NCBI GenBank assembly: GCA_025175895.1 | Contig: CM046004.1 | Coordinates: 45,931,359 to 45,995,358, forward strand | DNA from: Wurfbainia villosa | Lineage: Eukaryota; Streptophyta; Magnoliopsida; Zingiberales; Zingiberaceae | Length of the DNA: 64,000 nucleotides | Reading direction: 5' to 3' | Part shown: positions 43,866 through 54,464 of the stretch, one piece after another | How the letters are laid out: the number at the start of each line of letters is the position of its first letter | Numbering within the stretch: position 1 is the first letter of the stretch | Position numbers and translations under genes: made by a program | Notes under the pieces: generated by a model | What the model was told of the DNA's origin: nothing | Seen by the model: the letters and a program-made list of their open reading frames with translations, nothing else | Databases searched by the model: none

Positions 43866-44565
43866 CTATACGCAAGGTAGTTGGATCGGATATTGGATTT
43901 ATTAAAAATTGGTTGAAAATTATTAACCTAAATCATCTCACCCATGTCTACATGATCAAACATGTTAATCCTATATGTTCTTGTGAGATGACTTCCAATT
44001 TTAGTTGAATTAAATTTAATGACTTAAACACTTGTCAACCTTGCGTTAGATTTGGATTTGACCTTAGGCTCATCAAGTCACCTTTTCAAGATCATGGCTT
44101 CCAGGTCGTGGCGAGGCATAGAGGCCTTCTTTGATCGGAACAATGACAACTTCCTTAGACAAAGCCATTTTCAAGAAAATAGAGACTTGACTCACCTAAG
44201 ACCACTTCCTGGTCTAACTAGTCTAGGATACGGCGAGGTAGCTTCAGCTAGTTCCGCTCGGTCAAGTGCACCGAACTAGATATGCCTTATCTAGCCCGAA
44301 TACACAAGACTCCGCTTTCCTAGCGTACTATCATCTCACCGCGTCCTGGTACTATGTTATCATGTATTGACTAGTTATAGTCCTATCTCACCATTCTAAA
44401 AAGAAAAATCAAACTAAATAAAAACCTAAGCATGCAATTTCTAAGTTAAAACACAAACAAATTTCATACTAGCTCCCCCTGGACCGTTGAATCGATTCGG
44501 TCTCTCCACATAGTAGATTTGGTCCTTGGGAACCCAGTACTGGTTTGATCCTAAGTTTCAAAAAA
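43866..44565 (-). other. B gag-protease spacer, non-coding
   Basis: After the Gag end motif NQYWVPKDQIYYV (about 44497-44540) come stops and about 600 nt without a sustained frame before protease. It contains CATCTCAC (43934-43941) and GTGAGATG (43983-43990) as an inverted repeat, and two direct 'GGTGAGAT' words about 44330-44395. The minus-strand ends could be read as GT (44469) and AG (43866), but joining them directly does not keep the protease frame. Confidence 0.65.
43934..43990 (-). other. CATCTCAC/GTGAGATG inverted-repeat module (B spacer)
   Basis: 8-bp perfect arms around 41 nt. The inner sequence is alignable to the copy at 31184-31247. Confidence 0.7.
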
Positions 44566-45649
44566 TTTGGATCGAAGTGGATCGCTAGAGGGGGGGTGAA
44601 TAGCGATAAAAACTTTTCTTTTAAATCGTTCGATAGACAATTAAACGCAGCGGAAATGTAAATAAAAACTAAATGAGACAAATAGTTTTTTTACTTGGTT
44701 CGTAGCCTTCGGCTACTACTCCAAGGCCCTAACGGTCCTAGACCGTGTATGGAGGGCAATTCACTAAAACACTTCTCCTCGTTGGAGGTAGGAGTTTTAT
44801 GATTACAAAAGCCTTCGAAGCAAAAAGATAGAGAGACAAACCCTCTCTTCTATTAAAGTAAAATGCAACGAAAAGCCTCGATTAAAAAGAATTGCAATAT
44901 TGAAAGCAATAACAAATTAAGATTATACCAACAACTAAACAAAAGAAACTTTAAGCTAGGGTTGTTGGCAGCACTTCGTTGTTGTAGAGTCGTCGGAGAG
45001 TTGCAGCGTAACAGAGGCTTTTGAGCACTTAGAATTGAGGATGAAACCCTAGGTTTGACCCTCCTTTTATAGCCTTTAAGCCCCTCAACGAATGGGTCTT
45101 CAACCAATCACAAATGGGCACAAAACTCCTTGAAAAATGGTGATAAAGCTTGACTCCTCGAGGCTGATTTTTGACCACCGGTTGAACTGGCCGATTGAAC
45201 TGGCGCCGGTTGAACTGGCCGGTTGAACTGATGGCCAGGATTTTTGACTACAATAAAGAGTTAGCTCAAAATATAAGTGGATTCGACGGCCACTTGCCGT
45301 CCGATCTCAACATAGACCTTCCATGGGAAGTCATGGGTCGGATCGTCGCCTAAGATCATCCCCGTAAAGAGGATACGACCTCACTTATGCTCGCACACAC
45401 GAGCTTACCTCGATACTTACGTGTCGCTTTTGCTTCCGGCCTTCCACTCGATTCCTTCGGCTCCCTCCGAAGTAACTCGAGTGTCACCCGACTACCGCGG
45501 CTTCCTCCGGGTGTTGCTAGCCTTCAGCTCCAGCATTGAGACTTTTCTGCACACTTGATTTAGCTCGTAAGATAACAATATAAGCTTAACTTTATATCAT
45601 TTGCTATAATCAAAACTTAGGTTCGACTTAGGTGGCCACTGCACCAACA
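44566..45649 (-). mobile_element. Solo LTR, B-related, in the gag end of B
   Basis: About 1,084 bp of B-type LTR, minus orientation: CTAGAG-G7-TGAATAGC box (44584-44604), 'ggttcgtagcc..ggctactactcc' block, TATA in CTATAAAAGG (about 45065-45074, minus), end TGCACCAACA at 45649. No PBS at its left or PPT at its right, so solo. The left end is imprecise and no clean TSD is seen (AAATC on the right). Its U3 cluster has decayed to 'ccggttgaactggcc' repeats (45180-45235). Confidence 0.82.
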
Positions 45650-45654
45650 AAATC

Positions 45655-47168
45655 AAGGTGGTCTTAGGGACCCATGCTTGGACACATTTTTTATGTCGAC
45701 TTACGATTGACATATACGACTTATTTGTCGTGTTTGAGCTAAACCCTATCCCGACCTTGTTGTACACGACCCTTTGCGATCCAAGTAGGAGGTCAAAACC
45801 TTTGGATCCCAAAGTAAACCTTTCCAACGTATTCCTAAGATCTTCGACTTGACTCTTCAAGAGTGAGTTCTCAACTTCGAGTTTTTCAACCCGAGTTGAG
45901 TCCTTCTCTTGAACTCGACTAGTCGAAGAGGTTAGGGAGACCTCGTGTTTGAGGAGTTTAACTTCCTCAACCAGGGTCTCGACCTTGGACTCGGACTTAG
46001 CCAACTTTTTATTTAAAAACTTAATTGCACTATAATGTGTAGTAATAAGAGACCGACTTACCTTGAGTGTATCTTTTGAACCAGATGCGTATTCGTGGCT
46101 CGTCTTGAATAGTGCTTCGCAGTCCGACTCGTCTTCGGTTTCCGATTCAAGTTCCGATTCCGACTCCGTCTCTGATTCCACTGGTTTAGCCATGAGGACT
46201 CGATCGTTATCTTCTTCCTCGAAAGCTTCTTCTCAAGTAGTGTTAAGTGCCTTTTTGTGTTTTGGTGCCTTGCTCTTGAGTTTTGGGCATTCGGACTTAA
46301 TGTGTCCAAACCTGTTGCATTCATAACATCTTATGTTTGAACTTTTAGGCTTACCTTCGTTGGGTTGAGTGACGGCTCATTTTCGGCCCTTGACTATCCT
46401 CGGAACTAGGTTGACTAGTTCGGCCTCCATTTCCGAGTCGACCTCCGAATCGGACTCATCCTCTTCTTCCTTCGGGGGTGGCTTGCTGGCGGTTTTCTTC
46501 TTTGAACCTGCAAATAGTGCTATACCTTTCTCGGGTTTCGAGTTAGACTGCTCATGAAGTTCGCAATCAGAAAAAAATTCATCTAATCTAAGTTTAGAGA
46601 GATCCTTGGAGACCTTGTAGGCATCGACCATGGATGCCCATAAGGTAGTCCTCGGAAAGGAGTTTAGGACATAACTTATAAGGTCGTGGTTTTTGACCTT
46701 TTGCCCGATTGCGTGTAGATTGTTGACTATGTCCTGGACACGAGCGTGGAGTTACATTGTCGTTTCATGTTCCTACATTTTTAGATTATATAATTTATTA
46801 AATAGAAGGTCGCGCTTACATACCTTGGCTTCATCGGTCCCTTCGTGTAGTTCCACTAGCTTTGTCCATAGGTCCTTTGCGCTGATGAAGGGGCCGACGC
46901 GATTTAACTCCTCCTTGGACAAGCCGCATTGGAGGATTTGTGTTGCATTGGCATCGGCTTCAACTTGTTGTTTTGTCGCAATGGTCCATTGATCATAACC
47001 CAATGATTCACCCACTTCGTTAGTCAGAAGTGTGAAACCCGTTTGGATTATGATCCACATCTCGATTTGGGTTTTGAGAAAGCATTCCATCCGACCTTTC
47101 CAGTAACGGAAATCATCTCCGTTGTAAAATGGAGGTCGGACGGTGCTAAAACCCTTGAGATGGGCCAT
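45655..47168 (-). pseudogene. B gag, Sirevirus-type, broken by stops
   Basis: Minus-strand ATG at 47166-47168 (MAHLKGFSTVRPPF). Gag core with YWKGRMECFL and a W...LVELHEGT block, a stop near 46773, then DAYKVSKDL and an acidic segment (46631-46377), zinc knuckle CYECNRFGHIKSEC (about 46280-46325), a Glu/Ser-rich stretch and a long coiled coil (KLAKSESKVETLVEEVKLLK..., 46050-45830) ending FTLGS...LLGSQR and WVPKTTL at the solo LTR. The C-terminal coiled coil with LLGSQR is typical of Sirevirus Gag. At least three nonsense codons interrupt it. The gag tail resumes at 44565 beyond the solo LTR. Confidence 0.88.
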
Positions 47169-47353
47169 TGGAACAAAAAAAACAAGGAGACTAAAACGAA
47201 AACCTAGCAACGACAAAAACACACGAAAGTACCAAGACTTGCATCTTGGATTAGTAGTGCGGAAGAAAATCTAACAAAAAGAGATAAAACAGAATTAAAA
47301 AATAAAAAAATTTGTAAAATGGATAGATTAGTGGTTTCACCAAATCTTAGCAA

Positions 47354-47371
47354 CCCACTGCTCTGATACCA
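47354..47371 (-). other. Primer-binding site of B
   Basis: Minus-strand TGGTATCAGAGCAGTGGG: 12 nt of tRNA-iMet complement, 2 nt inside the LTR. Confidence 0.9.
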
Positions 47372-47373
47372 AT

Positions 47374-48494
47374 TATTGGATCGATTTGAAACGCTAGAGG
47401 GGGGGGGGGGTGAATAGCGTCAAAACTTTCTTTTTGTTCGTTCATTTAAAAACCGAGTAGATAATTAATTTACAGCGAAAAAGATAAGCAATAAAAAGAG
47501 AAGACAAATATTTTACTTGGTTCGTAGCCTTCGGCTACTACTCCAAGGCCCTAGTGGTCCTTGACCACGCACCAAGGGCAAAACACTAAACGAACTCTTC
47601 CTCGTTAGAGGTAGGAGTTAATCGATACAAGAAAGAACAAAACTTGAGGTTGAGGGACACTCCCCCTTTCCTCGTTTACGATAAAAGCTCCGAAACAAGT
47701 AAATAAACAACTGATATAAAGCTAATACCGACGTACAAAAAATAAATAAAATTAAACCTTGACGTCGGAGAAGAAAGACTTCATTGTCGGAGAGTTGTAG
47801 CTTTGCGGAGGCTTTTGGAAGCTTGGAATTTATGAGAAAACCCTAGGTTAGGACCTCCTTTTATAGCCTTTGAGCCCCTCATCGAATGGGTCTTCAACCA
47901 ATCACAAAAGAACACACAACTTCCTTGAAAAGTGGTGATAAGCCTTGACTCCTCGAGGTTGATCCTTTGACCATCAGTCGACTGATGTCCATCATCAGTC
48001 GACTGATGGCAGCATCAGTCGAGTGCTAACCTCCGACAGTCTACTGATTCACGGCAGTCGAGTCCTCCAAGCTGGCAGTCGACTGATGCTTGCTGCAAGT
48101 CAAAGTTAGCTCAACAAAAACATAATTTCGACGGTCGTTGACCGTCCGATCTCGACCTAGACCATCTATAGGATGTCTTTGGTCGGATCTACGCTTAAGA
48201 TCATCCCCGTAAAGAGGATACGACCTCACTTACGCTCGCACACACGAGCTTACCTCGATACTTACGTGTTGCTTTTGCTTCCGGCCTTCCACTCGATTCC
48301 TTCGGCTCCCTCCGAAGTCACTCGAGTGTCGCCCGACCACCGCGGCTTCCTCCGAGTGTCGCTATCCTTCAACTCTAGCTATAGCAATCTTCTGCACACT
48401 CGATTCAGCTCGTGAGATAACGACATGAGCTTAACTTTGTATCATTTGCTATAATCAAAACTCAGGTTCGACTTAGGTGCCTACTGCACCAACA
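47374..48494 (-). repeat. 5' LTR of B
   Basis: 1,121 bp; inner terminus TATTGG (G-to-A in the conserved TGTTGG). The GTCGAC cluster is intact at 47965-48090, with six or more CAGTCGACTGATG-type copies, upstream (minus) of a CTATAAAAGG TATA box near 47859-47868. The homopolymer box holds 12 G (47399-47410). Confidence 0.9.
47965..48090. promoter_or_regulatory. GTCGAC palindrome cluster in U3 of B
   Basis: Tandem CATCAGTCGACTGATGGC-like words, palindromic over 14-16 bp, about 110 bp upstream of the TATA box. The paired 3' LTR has diverged most in just this block. Confidence 0.65.
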
Positions 48495-48499
48495 TCTCC

Positions 48500-50080
48500 C
48501 ACTTATACTAAAAGACTATGATGTGATCACACTGCCATACATCTGATCCCCGTGTACTCCACATGCCTATCAAACACTTTCGCTGGAAGGGCCATAGTGA
48601 ATGGATCCGCTAGGTTATCCTCTGATGCAATCTTGGCGACAGCTACTTCTCCTCGCTTTACGATTTCTCGTATCAGGTGGTACTTGCGCTATATGTGTTT
48701 ACTCGCCTTATGGGCTCGTGGTTCCTTCGAGTTTGCAACTGCACCATTGTTATCACAATAAATTGTGATAGTTCTAGGCAAACCAAGAATCACATCCAAG
48801 TCGATCAAGAAGTTCCTGAGCCATACAACTTCCTTGGCTGCCTCAGAGGCTGCCACATACTCAACTTCCATGGTAGAGTTCGCCAAGCATTTCTGCTTGA
48901 CACTCCTCCATACTATGGCTCCACCTCCAAAAGTAAACACAAACCCCGAGGTAGACTTACTGTTATCCCTATCTGATTGGAAATTAGAATCCGTGTAACC
49001 CATAGGGACTAATTGATCTGCCCGGTAAACCAACATATAATCCCTAGTCCTTCTCAGGTACTTTAATATATGCTTTACCGCAGTCCAATGTCCTTGTCCA
49101 GGATTACTCTGATATCTTCTAACCATGCCCACGGCAAAGCAGATATCTGGTCTTGTACATAACATAGCATACATGAGGCTTGCTACTGCCGAAGTATAAG
49201 GAACTGCCTTCATCTCCTCTATCTCCTTTGATATTTTAGGACATATCTATTTAGATAAAGGTACTCCATGCCTAAAAGGTAGAAAACCTTTCTTGGAGTT
49301 CTGCATGCTAAAACGAGCAAGGATAGTGTCAATGTATGAAGCTTGAGATAAGAACAACATCCTTTTCTTGTGATCCCTTATAACTTTGATCCCAAGGATG
49401 TGTCCCACTTCTCCCAAGTCCTTCATGTCAAACTGTTTGGACAACCATACCCTTACGTCTGATAACACTTTGATATTGTTGTCAACTAACAAAATGTCAT
49501 CTACGTATAGTACAAGAAATACCACTACGTTTCCGTCACATATTTTGTATACACATGACTCATCCAGATTTTGAATAAATCCATATGACTGGATTACCTC
49601 ATCAAAACGGATGTTCCAAGATCTTGAAGCTTGCTTCAATCCATAAATGGACCGATTAAGCTTACATACTAGATGCTCTTTGCCTTTAGCAATGAATCCC
49701 TCTGGTTGTTGCATATAGATGTTCTCCTCAAGACTTCCATTAAGGAAAGCTGTCTTGACATCCATCTGTCAAATCTCATAATCCATATGAGCAGCTATAG
49801 ATAAGAGAATCCGGATAGACTTAAGCATAGCTACCGACGAAAAGGTCTCCTCATAATTGATACACTCTTTCTGAGTATACCCTTTTGTAACAAGCCTAGC
49901 TTTGAAGGTCTCAACCTTCCCGTCTACTCCTCTCTTTCTCTTGTAGATCCACTTGCATCAAATGACTTTCACACCATCGGGTGGTTCTACTAGCTCCCAG
50001 ACATGATTAGAATCCATAGAGTCTATCTTTGAATTCATCGCTCTTTGCAAAGATACTGCATCTCTGTCTTGGAGTGCCTC
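48500..50080 (-). pseudogene. C reverse transcriptase and RNase H
   Basis: Minus strand. RT starts near 50040; its N-terminal third (50040-49770) is out of frame with stops, and 49765-49247 is open for 172 codons with MDVKTAFLNG, CKLNRSIYGLKQA, YVDD intact, LGIKV and FLPFRHG. 49213-48689 gives AMLCTRPDICF, RNase H YTDSNFQ, MEVEY (TEAEY in relatives, so the catalytic Glu is kept) and CDNNGA, then KHI. The remaining 190 nt reach the PPT at 48500. Confidence 0.87.
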
Positions 50081-50089
50081 GTCATATGT

Positions 50090-51559
50090 TCAGGGATCAG
50101 GTTCATGTTCGCCAGGGACCAAATCAAAAGATTCTCCCAAGAACATGAATCTATCAGGCTGTCTAACAACCCTCTCACTATGACGAGGTATCACCTGTGT
50201 ATCCTCTGTGACACGTGGTGCAGTGACTTGTGGTATATCCTCTTGTACCGGTGGTACTGAAGTAGCGACTTCCCCTCTTAATTCCTCCAGAACAATCATA
50301 CTCTTGGGCCTGTGGTTCATCATATAGTCTTCCTCTAGAAATCGGCCATTCGTGCTAACGATCACCCTCTAATCTCTAGGATTATAAAACAAACCACCTT
50401 TCGTTCCTTTAGGGTAGCCCACGAACATGCATACTTCTATACAAGGTTCCAACTTACCAGTATCAGCCTTCAGCACATGTGATGGACTCCCCCATATCCA
50501 AATATGTCTTAGACTAGGCTTTCGCCCAATCCACAATTCTACGGGGGTAGAAGGCACTGATTTAGATGGAACCAAGTTCAGAATATACATTGTCGTATCC
50601 AGCGCATTCCCCAGAACGAATCTGGCAACTCAGAATAACTCATCATCGATCTAACCATCTCCATAAGAGTCCTATTCCTTCGCTCCGCTACACCATTCTA
50701 CTGGGGTGTGCTAAGTGCAGACAATTGGGATTGAATCCCAGCCTCTGATAAGTAATTCCTAAACTCTCCCAAGAAGTACTCACCACCACGATCAGATCGT
50801 AGCGTCTTGATACTTTTACCTTGACGGTTCTCCACATCAGCCTTGAATTCTTTGAACCTGTCAAAGCATTCAGACTTGCAGCACATCAAGTTAATGCATC
50901 CATATATTGAATAATCATTTATAAAAGAGATGAAATATTCAAAACCACCTCTAGCCTGGATAGACATAGGACCGCACAAATCAGTATGAACCAATTCTAA
51001 CACATCTTTGGCTCTATACCCGCTTGGCCTTGAAAGGCCTCTTGGTCATTTTACCTTCCAAGCAAGATTCACAAGTTGGGAGATCCTCCACCACTAATTA
51101 ACCCAAAGGTCCATCAGCTATCAACCTTTGAATTCTACTCAGGTTAATATGACCTAGCCTTAGATGCCAAAGATATGTCTGGTTCTTCTTCGAAGGTTCG
51201 TTTCTCTTATTGGAATTAGAAGATGAGTTATTTACTTCTATATGCATTGTGAGAGCTTTTGGTTCAAGAGTATACAAATTGCCAACCAATGTACCTGAAC
51301 AGATAATCTCTCTATTTCTTTTTATAACAACTCTGTCATTAAAAGAAACAGAATATCCATCCATAATCAATTTAGAAACTGAAATCAAATTCTTTCTAAA
51401 TATAGGTACATAAAGACAATTTCTCAAAACCAAAACTTTATTTCTATCAAACGATAAATGAACGTCTCCCACTACAATAGCCGCCACCTTTGTAGCATTG
51501 CCCATGTAGATGGTAATTTCTCCTTCAGCTAGTCGTCGGGTTTCCTGGAACCCCTGCAA
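50090..51559 (-). pseudogene. C pre-integrase region, integrase and linker
   Basis: 51559-51098: VLRNCLYVP and YLWHLRLGHINLSR, the pre-integrase HHCC region; a stop at about 51098, then CESCLEGKMTK. 51003-50698: integrase VHTDLCGPM, FINDYSIYG (second Asp kept) and SDRGGEYF. 50590-50369: IWIWGSPSHV and MFVGYPKGTKG. 50365-50090: linker to RT. At least four frame breaks. No clear protease DTG/DSG motif remains between gag and this region. Confidence 0.85.
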
Positions 51560-51575
51560 AGAATTGCAGACATGA

Positions 51576-51994
51576 TCAGTGGCTCCGATCTACACACAGT
51601 GCGAGAGATAACACCACTAAACATGTTTCAACGACCAAGCCAAAAGATATACCTTTGTTCTGCTTTAGGTTGGGGAAGTCTTTCTTCCCATGTCCAGTCT
51701 GCTTATAAGTGAAGCACTTGCCTTTCGGCTTCTTCACTCCTCTCTGAGGTCCACCCGCCACTTTTGCTCCACCTTGTTTCTTCTTCTTCTTGCCTTTCGG
51801 CTTAGAAGTAGAAACCTTCTGAGCAACCATGGCTTCCTGCCTTGCAGCCCGATTTTGGTATCCAAAAAGTTCCTTTTCCCTAGAATCATCCACAGGCCGA
51901 GGAGGACACTATCCAAATTTCTTTTCCAATCAATATTATTTGGGTATAGTAAGTTTATTTCTTTTAATATCACAGCAAGTGGGTTGAAAGCCAT
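51576..51994 (-). pseudogene. C gag remnant, capsid deleted
   Basis: ATG at 51992-51994 opens MAFNPLAVILKE..., the start of a copia Gag, but after about 25 residues ('DWKRNLD') it jumps into the Lys-rich C-terminus ('SKPKGKKKKKQGG') and a damaged zinc knuckle (CFTYKQTGHGKKDF, two cysteines changed). Most of the capsid domain, some 600 nt by comparison with A1, is gone. Frameshift near 51890. Confidence 0.82.
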
Positions 51995-53038
51995 TTGAAA
52001 ATCCTAAGAATCACAATGATCAAAATATTAGATTTCAAATATTATTGACTCCTCAAAACAATAAAATTCTGAAATCAACCAACACCTTAAAACACCGAGG
52101 ATATCGCATGCCACGCTAGTGTGGATGTATACGAATTCTACATTTGCAAGAGGAGGTTTTACCCATTAATTTTATTATCTTGTCAACCTTACTTTTTGAC
52201 AAATAAAATTAATAGTTGGTTCCTCTTTGGCCCTACAAATAAAAGCAGTGACTCCGATGGGGAGGATACTTTTATTTGCATCTAAGTGTGCACCATTACA
52301 CGATACTAAGGGAATTATTTCGGATTATGTGCCTTATCGCTGTGGAAGTACACACACTCCTAGATAATTTCCTATAACCATTATTTGACCTAGTGATCCG
52401 CAAACAAACCCATCTGCAGGGAGGAAGGCACTCAGAGCCGACACGCAAGTTTGTTGCATCACACGTCAAATTGTAATGGAGGCCGCGGGAATTAATTAAA
52501 ATATCCCTCTCCCACTTAGTAAATTGAAAATGAGGAATTTTCAAGCACACACAACATGCATATAAAACAAATCAGCAATAAATATGGAAAAAATAGAATT
52601 TTTCCAACTATTATGGATTTGTTCTCCAATATGCGTCCCATCGTGTCGCCACCTCATCCGCTCCACCTTTTCCCGTGCGCAAGTCACCAAAGAGATCCGA
52701 GCCGAGATAAACTATTTTAATTTACATCCATCGATCCTATACTCCACGAAGGAGTGTACAAATAATCTAGATCGAAAGTAAACTAAAATGATCGGCTAAA
52801 CAATGTCGTATTTAATTACAAAAATTAAATACTAATCTAGCCTCGTCAACCCTGAGGATTCAAATAATATACAATCACACACAAACAATCACATACACAC
52901 ATATAGCCATAATAGTCGGATCTTATGCCTGCAACCAAAAAAGTTAGCCTACGCACATCCTACTATTATCCGGCATACTCAATATATGATATGTGCATGA
53001 AAGTAACCTAATCCAAAACACACAAAATCGGAAACCGT
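51995..53038 (-). other. C 5' leader
   Basis: About 1 kb non-coding leader between PBS and gag. I see no ORF and no copy of the A-type mini-hairpin. Confidence 0.65.
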
Positions 53039-53051
53039 GGCTCTGATACCA
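53039..53051 (-). other. Primer-binding site of C
   Basis: Minus-strand TGGTATCAGAGCC, perfect tRNA-iMet match, 3 nt inside the LTR. Confidence 0.9.
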
Positions 53052-53054
53052 TTT

Positions 53055-53440
53055 TGTTGGCAATTGCTTCGGAGGCTCATCGGCTCCCATGTCCCCGGAT
53101 TAAAATTTTCACTAATTAAAACTAATCCGGATGGGATGAGTTTCCTAAGCACAATCAATTCGTCGTCGTACTAACGACTTGAGCGATCGCTTGAACAAAC
53201 TAGTTGTTCAAGCAACACAACTCTTCTAGCCGATTAGCCGTGGAAGATACGACGGACGGATCGCCGGTTTTTGTGTTTGTCTTTGGGGTCCATGATTATA
53301 CAAATACATACAAATGTAAACTACTATAATTAACACATACTAACATAAAGAACATAAGCTAGCATATCAATAAGAACATGCAAAGATCAATAATAAAAGT
53401 TGTAAAACTTTTATACCTCTCGATCTTCTATCGCATGTCC
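53055..53440 (-). repeat. 5' LTR of C, truncated
   Basis: Matches 27182-27567. It breaks at GTCC (53437-53440), which is shared with the A-family LTR that follows. Confidence 0.85.
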
Positions 53441-54166
53441 AAACGACGCTCCGACGAGAAGAGAACAAGCTGTCCAGAAAACTGGACAGCTTTGGTGGAG
53501 GAGTAGGCGCCGGCCAACAAGGGAAGCCAAGTGCTCACCTTATCACCGAAGCCTAGGAAGATCACCGGAGGGTCACCGGAGGGTCACCGGAGGATCACCG
53601 GCTGAAGCTTGGATGCCGGCAAGGAGCTGGACGACGGCACAAGGGGCTGGGCGGCAATGGGGTTTGGCGCCGAGAGTGTCCAAGGAGAGGTGGGCGGCAA
53701 CTATTGCTAGGGTTTTGGATTAGGGCTTAATTATCCCTTAAGCCCTCTTTTATAGAGAACTAATTCCCTTAATGGTTATTGGATCATAACCATTAAGCCC
53801 GTTAACCCGCTCCATTAAGATAAGTTAAAATAAACCAAACCATGATGGTTTATTTTAAGTTAAAACGAACCGAACCAACTTTTGGTTCATTCGTTTAAAA
53901 TAAACCAAACCCTTTGGTTTATTCTCCTCCATTGGATTAGAACCAAACCATTTTAGTTCATCCATTATGTCTTCATAAGACACGACCCATCCATGCTTCC
54001 ATTGCGACTGAAATGATTTCATGCTCGCTTCATGTTTGGTCCAACCAAACCTAGTTTCTCTCGGTCTGAGAATCCCATTCTCAAGCTCATTTTAAATCCT
54101 TTGGATTACGCTCGTTGTGCGTGTGGCCAAATAGGTTCTCGGTTTATGTTGGCCATCTATAATTAA
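53441..54166 (-). repeat. Internal fragment of an A-family LTR
   Basis: About 726 bp matching 41428-42149 of A2's 5' LTR, in the same orientation, with both LTR ends missing. Deletion debris, including the TATA region (about 53749-53757). Confidence 0.82.
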
Positions 54167-54239
54167 CCCCGCAAAAAGAGGACCCCGCAATAATTAACCT
54201 GCAGGGTAAAGACCACCCCGCAAAAAGAGGACCGAGGCA
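54167..54239. other. Filler DNA at a deletion junction
   Basis: CCCCGCAAAAAGAGGACC occurs at 54167-54184 and again at 54215-54232, and TAATTAACC from the left flank (54160-54168) recurs at 54191-54199. The block matches neither flank as a whole; it looks like templated insertion during end joining. Confidence 0.7.
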
Positions 54240-54464
54240 CAGAGACGGATGCATGGAGGTTCACGGGGCCTCCCGAGCCAAGTTGAAGCAAAGGAGTAGG
54301 GTCGAGCTAAAAGACCTTAAACAAAGTGCTTCTTGGGAGGCAACCCAAGTTTTTAATCTTTCTGCATTCACATGTATAATTTAGACTTTGATTTATGATC
54401 ATTTATGTTTTTTCCAAATAGTTTAGGATTAGAAAGAACATGCTAGGTAGAAGCAAAAATCGTT

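Larger units (their letters stand above)
29328..48494 (-). mobile_element. Sirevirus-like copia element B with two nested insertions
   Basis: TSD TCTCC at 29323-29327 and 48495-48499, inside the PPT of C. Minus-strand order from 48494: LTR, tRNA-Met PBS, extended gag with zinc knuckle and coiled coil, non-coding spacer, protease, integrase, RT, RNase H, long 3' region with several PPT-like tracts, LTR. Nested within it are copia A2 (33715-43123) and a solo LTR (44566-45649). The coiled-coil Gag extension and multiple PPTs point to the Sirevirus lineage. Confidence 0.92.
27182..53440 (-). mobile_element. Ty1/copia element C, interrupted by B, 5' LTR truncated
   Basis: Minus-strand element: 3' LTR 27182-29321, PPT split by B (29322 | 48500), pol and gag 48500-51994, leader, PBS 53039-53051, and the last 386 bp of the 5' LTR (53055-53440). 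The rest of the 5' LTR is lost at a deletion junction. Gag is internally deleted and pol is broken many times. Long LTRs suggest the same broad copia group as A. Confidence 0.88.

Noticed and set aside
44052..44279. Plus-strand open frame of 75 codons in the B spacer
   Set aside because: Antisense to the element, no homology, no start context; the spacer lacks coding features on either strand.
43866..44469. Confident GT-AG intron
   Set aside because: Direct joining does not keep the protease frame and no branch point or expression evidence can be seen; kept only as a question.
44566..45649. 5' or 3' LTR of a further complete element
   Set aside because: No PBS at the inner side and no PPT at the outer side; B gag sequence adjoins both ends, so it is a solo LTR.
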